DNA from: Sporocytophaga myxococcoides DSM 11118
GTDB taxonomy: Bacteria > Bacteroidota > Bacteroidia > Cytophagales > Cytophagaceae
Assembly: GCF_000426725.1 (NCBI RefSeq)
Contig: NZ_AUFX01000005.1
Coordinates: 530,164-594,163 of the forward strand
DNA: 64,000 nucleotides
Direction of reading: 5' to 3'
In this document: positions 28,801-35,919 of the stretch, piece after piece
Layout of the letters: every line of letters begins with the position of its first letter
Numbering within the stretch: the first letter of the stretch is position 1
The notes under the pieces: model-generated
Databases searched by the model: none
What the model was told of the DNA's origin: nothing
Seen by the model: the letters and a program-made list of their open reading frames with translations, nothing else
Program-made: the position numbers and the translations under genes

Positions 28801-30624
28801 GACTACATTCTCAGCCTGCAGGATAGAAAAGTTTCTATAGCTGATTGTATATGTAATTTCATCACCAGGAGTGACTGTTACCCCGTTCACAACTCTAGGC
28901 CCTGATGCCACAGTTTTGTTGTTCGACAGATAAACTTTAAGATTAGCTTCAGCATCTGGCTTAGCCATTAATGCAGGAGCATAGTAATTGCCTGTTACGG
29001 TAAGCAAACCCAATACTCTGAACCATTCGTGGAAATACTTAGGCACACTTTTAATGTACCTGTTATCAGGAACCGGAGAGGTTACCATGTCTGCATCCCA
29101 CATTAAAGTCAGCTGCCTATACCAGTCAGCGATAAGATCTTTGCTTTCAGCAGTGTTTTGATCTTTGTGATAGGCAACAATGGCTGGTGAAAATGATCCT
29201 AGGTTGTAATTAATGTGATTTCCCGGATATGCCGTTATTGCAGCAGTAGGATCCATGCTTATATCACTGGTCATAATAGCCGGACCTACGAATTTCAAAT
29301 CCGTTGGGTCATTCCCTAGTTTATGACAACCTTTGTTTCTTAGTTTACTAAAATTCCCAAGACGTATTGCATTATCATATTCAAATGTATTTCCACCGGG
29401 CTGTGGTTCATGTAATCCAGGATCCCATGTTGTGGTTGGATGGCCATTCCATACATAATTAACTATAGTTCTCCATGGATTTCTGGCATCTTCAGCAAAA
29501 TTGGCATCACTGAAACTTAAAGTCGGATTAGATCCTGGTGGTATTGGGTTAATTAATCCACCAGTAGGGAGCTTTCCTTGTTTATAAATTTGCCCCATTA
29601 TCCAATCTGAAGAGGCTTCAGCTCTGCGGAACTGATTAATATTCCAGTTGTGTGCAACGGGATCTTCCTCTTCAAGGAATTCGGCAAATGCTCTGAAATA
29701 GGAAGGGGCGATATAATCAAGCCACTTTGATGTGGGATATGTCATCCTTTGATAAATAGTTCTTCCATTGAAAAAATAGCCTTTGGGTGTTTTAGTCTGA
29801 ACCCAGTCTGTCATTTCGCCCCAGGTATTTCCACTTTTAACATATCCGTCAAATCCGATATCTCCACAGTAATACCCATTGCCGCCATTTGGATCTTGTC
29901 TTGGGTTAGGATTTCCATCATTATTGGAAAAGAAAACTGTATCACTGATTGTTTTCAGATAATTAATCAGCAACTTTTTATAAGTTCTTACAGAGCCGCA
30001 ATCATCTTTTATGCCGAGCGCTGGCCATTGTCTATATGCAACTAGGAGTGCCATTGCGATGTCAAAGTCACCATCGGATGCAGAGTTCTTATCAGTATCT
30101 GCATTACCAACCCTCCATGCCTGAGTTCCTTTACCATAAGGATATGTAGGATTCCTGATAGTACCGCATTTAGAAAACAATTCTACCACACTACCTTTAT
30201 GGTCATGGATGTACATGTATAAACCATCAAATGTGGGTTTATCAGCCATATAGGCAGCAGCAAGCAAAGCATATCCATCTCCTTCAGAACAATCAGGTTC
30301 TGGTCCTGTTGATCCCATTCCAGGAGGGTTGAAAATAATGTATTTTGTCCCTTGCACCGTGGTACCTTCGTAAGTCGCACGATTCATCATAATCTGGTAA
30401 GCCTCCCTTGTATTTTTTTCCATTTCAATGTCGGTGATCCCATCAGCATTATCGCGGCCAAGAGTTTTTCCACCTTTATAATCCAGAAATTGGGGAAATG
30501 GAATTCTGGGATTGTTTGAATTGATATGTACAGTTACCGGATTTGGATTGACAACAACTGCCTGTCCTTTCGATAAAGTCAAATCAAAAAAGATGATTAA
30601 TAAAATGAGTAAGGGTATTCTCAT
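25843..30624 (-). CDS. Giant GH8 glycoside hydrolase with DUF11-like domains and T9SS tail
   Basis: A 1593-residue exported protein. A signal peptide (1-20) is followed by a GH8 (alpha/alpha)6 barrel to about residue 545. SEGDGYALL holds the candidate acid Glu114, and SASDGDFDIAMALLVAYRQW (from residue 181) matches the GH8 signature exactly, with Asp184 and Asp186. Beyond it are DUF11-like repeats (VTPGDEITYTISYRN, NGDIINYTLRFSN, ATGYDINDIIPYTVSFKQ) alternating with jelly-roll-like modules, then a FLSFTASKVDGGALLKW segment and a sorting domain (IYPNPSLDAFN to YKLVKE). GH8 enzymes are endo-acting on cellulose, mixed-linkage glucan, chitosan or xylan; cellulase or xylanase is most likely here. 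Confidence 0.88.
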   Translation of the reverse strand: MRIPLLILLIIFFDLTLSKGQAVVVNPNPVTVHINSNNPRIPFPQFLDYKGGKTLGRDNADGITDIEMEKNTREAYQIMMNRATYEGTTVQGTKYIIFNPPGMGSTGPEPDCSEGDGYALLAAAYMADKPTFDGLYMYIHDHKGSVVELFSKCGTIRNPTYPYGKGTQAWRVGNADTDKNSASDGDFDIAMALLVAYRQWPALGIKDDCGSVRTYKKLLINYLKTISDTVFFSNNDGNPNPRQDPNGGNGYYCGDIGFDGYVKSGNTWGEMTDWVQTKTPKGYFFNGRTIYQRMTYPTSKWLDYIAPSYFRAFAEFLEEEDPVAHNWNINQFRRAEASSDWIMGQIYKQGKLPTGGLINPIPPGSNPTLSFSDANFAEDARNPWRTIVNYVWNGHPTTTWDPGLHEPQPGGNTFEYDNAIRLGNFSKLRNKGCHKLGNDPTDLKFVGPAIMTSDISMDPTAAITAYPGNHINYNLGSFSPAIVAYHKDQNTAESKDLIADWYRQLTLMWDADMVTSPVPDNRYIKSVPKYFHEWFRVLGLLTVTGNYYAPALMAKPDAEANLKVYLSNNKTVASGPRVVNGVTVTPGDEITYTISYRNFSILQAENVVITYPLPPEVEFVSAVGGTNSAGVITWNIGTIPGYTSTGESGDDWKTFNPKTYPTYGEVKFKVRVKAGYENKIICNQATIAASNSDSHTSNEFPNNETATFEKNCVNIISRSLSIAKVADRNIAANGDIINYTLRFSNSSQNGWLNGGRPDVRVTYSYGLSGPNAGNHYFRVLHGAQEPYINPGNYRISYFLNDAARIGIYDPVKNINGWDLKVTILEGGDPDKVKFTSEQYTFGEDANGKWNQRLIMRFPDTLMATTQHTNMFFAKTGEPNAVLFVHKGIAAPFRMAIQFQAKGGSSACGTVPVGPLMADDWSFDNTLDVGTNDKHLYFPISPSWFNYQSSYNPALSIPVNDVHVDACEPNYNKNFDRLLVEEWDGYVWRRILGRGPVPGMEMQNVCVTDTLPADLEWQGFTESEALGIKATYNPSTRVVTWCTPSMLPGASGMIKYAAKAKSDCSADILVDNKAWIQSTSQAPIDSSFKVLVTCKPIPPLNPIASTIKKTSPATGYDINDIIPYTVSFKQTQGTIANPTLPSSTDWTTHCGEGKMDFTNTKNPGGTPKLATYDYSHGKNGTLITKIKPELAQPFSLVFRHNGGTPVCSGNPLKGLLLTFVNNSCSQLAIKLFQNGTLIGSKVDISYPSPNDTLTIKAELIDNKLSIWINNFNALPYEFDNITYMTAGYVGFYNSNEATTGAGNPSHKLLYWYTHFDSAFEVSLTDPLASNVTYSASSITKLFTSAGLTPDQAIPVYNSVKNTVEWILKTGKSPMLFGDSVAFSFSVKLNTCPNGFVNNIVFANLMGVPTNYFGAQEVDKCGSTLPVDFLSFTASKVDGGALLKWAVINQIDNKGFYIEKSVDGINFGSISFVPAANGSASTYTFIDKEFSNIAYYRLQQVDYNGQYEYSQIRWLSEESPLIKIYPNPSLDAFNLQINGLENFRLAVYSSTGQELGQMDNLPKGTTLIGSNWAKGVYTLKLISENAVYVYKLVKE

Positions 30625-30955
30625 ATTCGGGAAACTGTGTTGTTAAATTTTTTGAAACTCAGAAGTATTGTTGTTCGTAGTATCTGACAATTCATACGCT
30701 TCTATCCATTTTCGTAACCAATTTTTATACTTAACCAATCTGTAATTTATGAAAATCAAAATCAGATACTAAAGTTTATTAGAAAAGTACAATATTGTTT
30801 TTTTCAGTATACTTTGCTTTGGTAGTACATTTTTTGTTGCTATTAGTAAACTCCAAAAGTCAAGTTCTTCCAATTTTCTTCAGAGCTGGTTAAAGGTTTT
30901 TAGGTATTCTTCTCAACTTCAGTTTTATTTTTTATTCGTCTTGTGAAACAATTTT
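30625..30955. other. Intergenic region between divergent GH8 and PstS-like genes
   Basis: About 330 bases, AT-rich, with no ORF. It contains the GH8 promoter. On the minus strand, GTTTACTAA (30851-30843) recalls the core of the element found before GH43 and GH95, but the downstream TTGTAGGG block is poorly kept, so I rate it only as a weak match. Confidence 0.35.
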
Positions 30956-30963
30956 TATATTTG
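30956..30963 (+). promoter_or_regulatory. -7 promoter element upstream of the PstS-like gene
   Basis: TATATTTG matches TAnnTTTG exactly, 72 bases before the ATG. No good TTTG is seen at the expected -33 spacing. Confidence 0.4.
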
Positions 30964-31035
30964 TCTATTAATTCTATAGAGTTTATTTAGAATTTGTTTT
31001 TTCCCTTAATAATTCATCTTAAAACATAGAAAGAA

Positions 31036-31962
31036 ATGAATAAAAGACTACTAAATGCCGCTCTTCTGTTACTGGCATCAGCATCTTTGAATGCTCAGAA
31101 TATCAGCCAGGAAAAATTAGTCATTACAGGAACTAAGTTTACTTATCCACTTCTTGAGAAATGGGCTAAAGAGTATGAAGCACTTCATCCGGAGGTAGAT
31201 GTAAAAGTGGTTTCTAAGTTACAGGCGAATGAAACTGCTGATTTGAAAATTGTCTCTTACGAAAGAAAAAAGGAGGAAATTCCTCAAAGTGAGAAATCTG
31301 TTGTCCTGGGAAAATATGCTATACTTCCAGTTGCCAATATTAATAATCCGGCTTTAAAAAATATTTCAGAAAAGGGGTTAAAGGAAAAGGAGTATAAGGA
31401 ATTGTTTTTTGAAGATGAGAATGAGCAGTTTGAAGAGAAAAAGAAAAAGCAGAAGTATGAGGTGAATTTATATACCCGTGAAAGCAGATCCTGCGCACCT
31501 ATTGCCTTTGCAGATCATTTCGGATTTGAGCAGTCTGCTATAAAAGGAAAAGGAATAAGTGGTGATGATAAATATCTTATTCAAGCTGTAAAGAAAGATA
31601 CAGCGGGAGTAACTTATAATAATCTTGGATTCATTTATGATCTTTCAACAAGAAGAACTGTTGATGGGATTGCTGTACTTCCACTCGATATCAATGACAA
31701 TGGAAAGCTGGATGCTGATGAAAAAATATTTGACAATCTTGATAAGGTGATTGAAAAACTTGAAAAAGAAGAAATATCTTCAATTCCTGTTGAAAATGTC
31801 AATGTAGTTTATGACACAGCAAACGATAATAAAAATATCCGTCTCTTCTTGTCATGGGTATTAGATCAGGGACAAAAATACAACCATGATTATGGCTTCC
31901 TGAATTTTGATACTGAAACGTTAAGCAAGCAGAAAGAAATTCTGACCTTAAACAATCAATAA
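31036..31962 (+). CDS. PstS-like periplasmic substrate-binding protein
   Basis: A 308-residue protein with a cleavable signal peptide (1-20, ending SLNAQ). LVITGTKFTYPLLEKWAKEYEALHPEVDV fits the start of the phosphate-binding (PstS/PBP-like) fold, and LYTRESRSCAPIAFADHFGF is the corresponding later region. Unusually acidic and lysine-rich inserts occur (FFEDENEQFEEKKKKQKYE, and the DINDNGKLDADEK segment, which looks like a Ca-binding dockerin/EF-type loop). There is no pstCAB nearby. It is monocistronic with a terminator. It could bind phosphate or another small anion, or act in surface sensing; the ligand is unknown. Confidence 0.75.
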   Translation: MNKRLLNAALLLLASASLNAQNISQEKLVITGTKFTYPLLEKWAKEYEALHPEVDVKVVSKLQANETADLKIVSYERKKEEIPQSEKSVVLGKYAILPVANINNPALKNISEKGLKEKEYKELFFEDENEQFEEKKKKQKYEVNLYTRESRSCAPIAFADHFGFEQSAIKGKGISGDDKYLIQAVKKDTAGVTYNNLGFIYDLSTRRTVDGIAVLPLDINDNGKLDADEKIFDNLDKVIEKLEKEEISSIPVENVNVVYDTANDNKNIRLFLSWVLDQGQKYNHDYGFLNFDTETLSKQKEILTLNNQ

Positions 31963-31988
31963 TAAATTTGTTTTTCTCTTTTGTGAGA

Positions 31989-32022
31989 GCCTGCCTTCAA
32001 ACGAAGCAGGCTTTTGCTTTTT
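31989..32022 (+). terminator. Terminator after the PstS-like gene
   Basis: Stem GCCTGC/GCAGGC with an 11-base loop, followed by TTTTGCTTTTTT. Confidence 0.72.
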
Positions 32023-32242
32023 TATAAGCTTAATCATTTTTGTAAAGAGAACTTCAAGCTTCCTATTCATTATTCAAAAAAGAAATCCTAATAGGAGCAA
32101 GAGGTTTCATATAGAAAAAATAACTGGATTCTTCTTACTTAATTAATATTTAGAACTAGATGCTTAACTACTTATTATTGACCTTAGGGAAATCATAAAG
32201 CTTATTGTAATAACCTAAGCTTTCACTTATAACTTTAATGTA

Positions 32243-32362
32243 GATTATTACACAGAGAAAAAATGCAAGAGCCGTTTTTTACTTTCTATTTTCCGTTTTT
32301 AGCTTTCCAAATCAGAGCTGGATCTTGCTTTCGATTATTACATTGAGGTACACAGAGAAAAA
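32243..32362. repeat. Degenerate direct repeat in noncoding DNA
   Basis: GATTATTACACAGAGAAAAA at 32243-32262 recurs at 32333-32362 as GATTATTACAT, a short insert, then TACACAGAGAAAAA. The surrounding 32023-32439 region has no gene. It looks like decayed repetitive noncoding sequence. Confidence 0.4.
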
Positions 32363-32439
32363 TTGTATAGCTTTCTAAAATGTCACTTTCAGCTTGCAGC
32401 CTTGTCCCTTTCCGCTTATTAATTAAAACTTATCACTTA

Positions 32440-33699
32440 CTACTTAAAAAGCTTACTACTTAAATTAACTGCTCTGCCATAAAAAAATTTACCATAGATA
32501 AATACCAGGAACATTCTCTTAAAGTCAGAGTAGAAAAAGCAAAGCAGGATGATTGCATTTAGCAGCACTGAAATAAGAGCGGGGTCGGGGAAATAGAAGG
32601 ACAGGATGGCCGAAATGATAATAAATCTCAGGCATTCAAGATGGAAGATCCAGGCTTTTTGTTCCAATATAGCGCCACAATTGATGAGTGTAATTAGAAT
32701 TAAGGCATTTAATAGCAATATCATTCCGAGTGATATGTTTTGGTATTGAGGGGCGAGCAATGCAAGCAGTATAATGACAGCACTTATTTGTGCCAATATA
32801 TATTTTTTTTGAATCTCTCTCTTTAGATTATTAGCGACATTTTTTTCTGAAAGAAATTTCTTTTCTAATTGTGGTCGAATCTCTGGAGATAAAGTTTCAG
32901 GTTTACCAAGTATAATTTTTATTTTTTGTTTTAATCCCGGAGCATTCTTTATAGAACCAATCAGCTCAAGCAATTGATGGAAATGTTGCCAAAGAAAACT
33001 TCTGCTGTTTAATGGGTGTGTGAGTCCATATTGAGGCTCTTCTTTTTCTTCTGCAAAGGTTCCAAAGAGTTTGTCCCAGATTATAAATATATCCGCATAG
33101 TTTTTATCAAGATAATGAGCATTGGAGGCATGATGTACTCGATGGTGGGATGGCGTCACAAAAATGTATTCTAGAAAACCAAGTTTACCCACCATTCTTG
33201 TATGGGTGAAGAAACTATAAGCTGCATGTATAATAAGAATCATAATTACCATATGTACAGGAAATCCTATTAAGGGCAGTATACACCAGAAGACATTTCT
33301 GATCAGAGCCTGGAATACCGTAATCCTTGCAGATACTGTTAGATTAAATTCTTCACTTTGATGATGAACTATGTGAGCTGCCCAAAGAATATTTACCTCA
33401 TGACTAAACCGGTGATACCAATACCAAATAAAATCAGTTAAAAATAAAATCAATATCCATGAGGGGAGTGTTTCTTTAATGGTAAAGATGGCAAAGTGAT
33501 TATAAATATATGTGAATATCGAATAGAAGATGCCTGTCAAGGCAAGATTTGAAAGTCGCTCAGCTACACCTATACTCAAATTTGAGATGGTACTGTTAAA
33601 TGTAAATGCTTCAACATTCTTTTTTTTTGAAAAAAAATACTCTACGGTAATAGCCAATAAAAATACTGGTATAGATATGCTCAGTAATAATTCATTCAT
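32440..33699 (-). CDS. Fatty acid hydroxylase/sterol desaturase family membrane protein
   Basis: A 419-residue integral membrane protein. The eight-histidine di-iron signature of the fatty acid hydroxylase superfamily is visible: WYWYHRFSHE, HIVHHQSEEFN and a late HHRVHHASN. The N-terminal part resembles alkylglycerol monooxygenase-like relatives; the C-terminal third (from about 290) adds several more hydrophobic helices. The family uses oxygen and a di-iron centre to hydroxylate or desaturate lipids; the substrate here is unknown. A small membrane ORF lies 36 bases upstream on the same strand. Confidence 0.87.
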   Translation of the reverse strand: MNELLLSISIPVFLLAITVEYFFSKKKNVEAFTFNSTISNLSIGVAERLSNLALTGIFYSIFTYIYNHFAIFTIKETLPSWILILFLTDFIWYWYHRFSHEVNILWAAHIVHHQSEEFNLTVSARITVFQALIRNVFWCILPLIGFPVHMVIMILIIHAAYSFFTHTRMVGKLGFLEYIFVTPSHHRVHHASNAHYLDKNYADIFIIWDKLFGTFAEEKEEPQYGLTHPLNSRSFLWQHFHQLLELIGSIKNAPGLKQKIKIILGKPETLSPEIRPQLEKKFLSEKNVANNLKREIQKKYILAQISAVIILLALLAPQYQNISLGMILLLNALILITLINCGAILEQKAWIFHLECLRFIIISAILSFYFPDPALISVLLNAIILLCFFYSDFKRMFLVFIYGKFFYGRAVNLSSKLFK

Positions 33700-33735
33700 A
33701 ATAAGTATTAGGTTTTATTAAGCAGAAGAGAATGT

Positions 33736-33912
33736 TTATTCGCTGATAGTCCTTATGATACAGGACTTTTGTTCGTTGATGTATTGTATTGAAGTAGTAT
33801 TTTCAGGCTTTAATTTCAGTAGGGCCTGTGCAAAAAATATAAAGAGGACATACATAAAAATAAATGCTGCCATCTTATTTTCTGGATTGATATTAGGTTT
33901 TTTAAAGTCCAT
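33736..33912 (-). CDS. Small predicted membrane protein (58 residues)
   Basis: An ORF on the minus strand starting MDFKKPNINPENKM, with one hydrophobic helix (AAFIFMYVLFIFFAQALL) and a polar tail ending RTISE. It ends 36 bases before the hydroxylase start and could form an operon with it. No homologue is recognised. It is supported only by the open frame, composition and position. Confidence 0.4.
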   Translation of the reverse strand: MDFKKPNINPENKMAAFIFMYVLFIFFAQALLKLKPENTTSIQYINEQKSCIIRTISE

Positions 33913-34094
33913 AGTAGAAGGATTAATTCTCTAAGTAATTGCACTTGCCCCCTAGAATAAGTCTATTAAGCCTATAGGTAAAATTAAGTATTGGAGACTT
34001 TGTTTCAAATTAACCCTCTTTTTTTCTGGGAAGAGTACAACATAAATTCGTCTAAGAAATAAGTTTTATCTATATCTTTATTGATATTATTGAT

Positions 34095-34125
34095 TTTTTC
34101 TATTCAATCCGGCTTTCTATTTTTG
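34095..34125 (+). promoter_or_regulatory. Predicted promoter of dps
   Basis: TATTTTTG at 34118-34125 fits TAnnTTTG exactly, with TTTT at the -33 position 19 bases upstream. It lies 24 bases before the ATG. Confidence 0.45.
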
Positions 34126-34148
34126 AATTATAATAAACACTGAACGAA

Positions 34149-34628
34149 ATGGAAAATGCAAGCTTAATCGGTCTGGATTTAAAAAAGTCTCAGATCCTGT
34201 CAGATGAACTTAATATTCTGTTAGCCAACTATCAGCTATTGTATATGAATCTTAGAGGATTTCACTGGAATATAAAAGGTGAAAAGTTTTTCGAATTGCA
34301 CGCTAAGTTTGAAGAACTCTACAATGATGTGCAAATAAAAATTGATGAGATTGCTGAAAGGATTCTTACTTTGGGTTTTGTGCCTGAGCATACCTTTTCT
34401 GATTACCAAAAGAAATCAGAGATAAAAGAAGCTAAGAATATATTTGAAGGTACCGAAGCTGTCTCTCTCATTCTTCAGGCATTTAAGATACTTTTAGTAG
34501 AGGAAAGAAAAATCTTAAAACTGGCTTCTGATGCGGAAGACGAGGGTACAAATTCTTTGATGAGTGATTATATCAAGCAGAAAGAAAAACAGGTCTGGAT
34601 GTTTTCAGCTTACCTGCAGAAGAAATAA
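34149..34628 (+). CDS. dps: Dps family DNA-protecting ferritin-like protein
   Basis: A 159-residue four-helix ferritin-like protein of Dps length. The signature NLRGFHWNIKGEKFFELHAKFEELYNDVQIKIDEIAERI carries the inter-subunit ferroxidase residues (His of FHW, plus the Asp/Glu further along the helix). Dps dodecamers oxidise and store iron with peroxide and protect DNA under stress. It is a single gene with its own terminator, convergent with AMP nucleosidase. Confidence 0.93.
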   Translation: MENASLIGLDLKKSQILSDELNILLANYQLLYMNLRGFHWNIKGEKFFELHAKFEELYNDVQIKIDEIAERILTLGFVPEHTFSDYQKKSEIKEAKNIFEGTEAVSLILQAFKILLVEERKILKLASDAEDEGTNSLMSDYIKQKEKQVWMFSAYLQKK

Positions 34629-34662
34629 AAAGAGGGACTCAAATTTTAAGTCCCTCTTTTTT
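34629..34662. terminator. Bidirectional terminator between dps and AMP nucleosidase
   Basis: Stem GAGGGACT/AGTCCCTC flanked by an A-run on the left and a T-run on the right, so it can act on either strand. Confidence 0.82.
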
Positions 34663-35431
34663 ATTCAAAAATTAGATGTTTGACAGATTCTCCTGATCCG
34701 GCAAGCTCTGTGAGAGAGTCCAGACCTATTTCGAGATGTCTTTTTACATATTTTTCAGTTACTGTTTTGTCACTTTTTTCTGTTTTTACCCCTTCAGGAT
34801 CCATAGGATTATCAGAAACTAATAACAATGCTCCGTGTGGAATTCCATTCATAAAACCCACAACAAATATAGTTGCAGTTTCCATGTCAATACCCATTGT
34901 GCGAATGTCTCTGAGGTATTGTTTGAATTTCTCATCATGTTCCCACACCCTTCTGTTAGTTGTGTAAACTGTCCCTGTCCAATAATCCAGTTCATGTTTT
35001 TTTATCATACTGGATACAGCTCTTTGTAAGCGAAAGGAAGGAAGGGCAGGAACTTCAGGAGGTGCGTAATCGTCAGAAGTACCTTCTCCACGGATTGCCG
35101 CAATTGGAAGTATCAGATCTCCTAATTTTGTTTTTTTCAGACCGCCACATTTTCCGAGAAATAAAACAGCCTTGGGAGGAATTGCCGAAAGCAAGTCCAT
35201 TACAGTTGCAGCCATGGCACTTCCCATTCCAAAATTAATAATCGTAATATTATTGGCAGTAGCTGTTTGCATAGCCCTGTTTCTTCCCTGAACCTCTACC
35301 TTAAATTTTTCCGCGAACAGTTCAACATAGTTGATAAAGTTTGTAAGAAGAATATATTCTCCAAATTCGGAAATGGGTGTACCTGTATATCTTGGTAACC
35401 AGTCCTTTACGATTTCATCCTTTGTTTTCAT
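34661..35431 (-). CDS. amn: AMP nucleosidase
   Basis: A 256-residue member of the nucleoside phosphorylase superfamily, of the short type common in Bacteroidota. Motifs include NFGMGSAMAATVMDLL, FLGKCGGLKKTKLGDLILPIAAIRGEGTSDDY, the substrate-binding GIDMETAT and the late LLLVSDNPMDPEG. The enzyme cleaves AMP to adenine and ribose 5-phosphate, regulating adenylate pools. No signal peptide is present. It is divergent from the next gene across 30 bases. Confidence 0.9.
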   Translation of the reverse strand: MKTKDEIVKDWLPRYTGTPISEFGEYILLTNFINYVELFAEKFKVEVQGRNRAMQTATANNITIINFGMGSAMAATVMDLLSAIPPKAVLFLGKCGGLKKTKLGDLILPIAAIRGEGTSDDYAPPEVPALPSFRLQRAVSSMIKKHELDYWTGTVYTTNRRVWEHDEKFKQYLRDIRTMGIDMETATIFVVGFMNGIPHGALLLVSDNPMDPEGVKTEKSDKTVTEKYVKRHLEIGLDSLTELAGSGESVKHLIFE

Positions 35432-35461
35432 GGCATTAAAAAATTTGATAAATTTGTTTTT

Positions 35462-35911
35462 ATGATTCCCCTCAAACTCCCCGCATTCGATATTAAAATT
35501 AAAGACTACGAAAATAAAACATGGATATTTGATATACTAAGAAAAAAGTATGTTGTTTTAACTCCTGAAGAATGGGTAAGGCAACATTTTATAAATCTTC
35601 TGATTACTCAATTCAATTATCCTAAATCTCTAATTAAATGTGAGTCGGGACTTAGTTATAACAAGCTACGGAAAAGGTCAGACATTGTTGTTTATAACAG
35701 AGATGCTATACCTTTTCTTCTGATTGAATGCAAAGCCCCGGACGTCAAAATCACTGATGCTGTTTTTAAGCAGGCAGCAACCTATAACTTCGTTCTGAAA
35801 GCTCCTTACTTTGTCGTTACAAATGGAATCAATACTTTTTGCTGCAGCGTTAACCATGAAACAAAAGAGGTAGGCTATGTTAATGGCTTACCTGCATTTC
35901 CTGAAAACTGA
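35462..35911 (+). CDS. Type I restriction R-subunit N-terminal-like (PD-(D/E)XK) stand-alone protein
   Basis: A 149-residue protein matching the HSDR_N_2-type fold: LTPEEWVRQHFINLLI as the first helix, then RKRSDIVVYNR (Asp74) and LLIECKAP (Glu89, Lys91), which together form a PD-(D/E)XK nuclease core. The helicase part of an R subunit is absent, and no hsdM or hsdS is nearby. Such stand-alone proteins are widespread in Bacteroidota and their role is not established; they are conserved enough to suggest housekeeping DNA metabolism rather than restriction. Confidence 0.82.
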   Translation: MIPLKLPAFDIKIKDYENKTWIFDILRKKYVVLTPEEWVRQHFINLLITQFNYPKSLIKCESGLSYNKLRKRSDIVVYNRDAIPFLLIECKAPDVKITDAVFKQAATYNFVLKAPYFVVTNGINTFCCSVNHETKEVGYVNGLPAFPEN

Positions 35912-35919
35912 AATATACC

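Noticed and set aside
30748..30775. Short similarity (AAAATCAAAATCAG) between the GH8 and GH95 upstream regions
   Set aside because: A-rich, short, in opposite orientation relative to the genes, and not aligned with the other shared element; probably chance.
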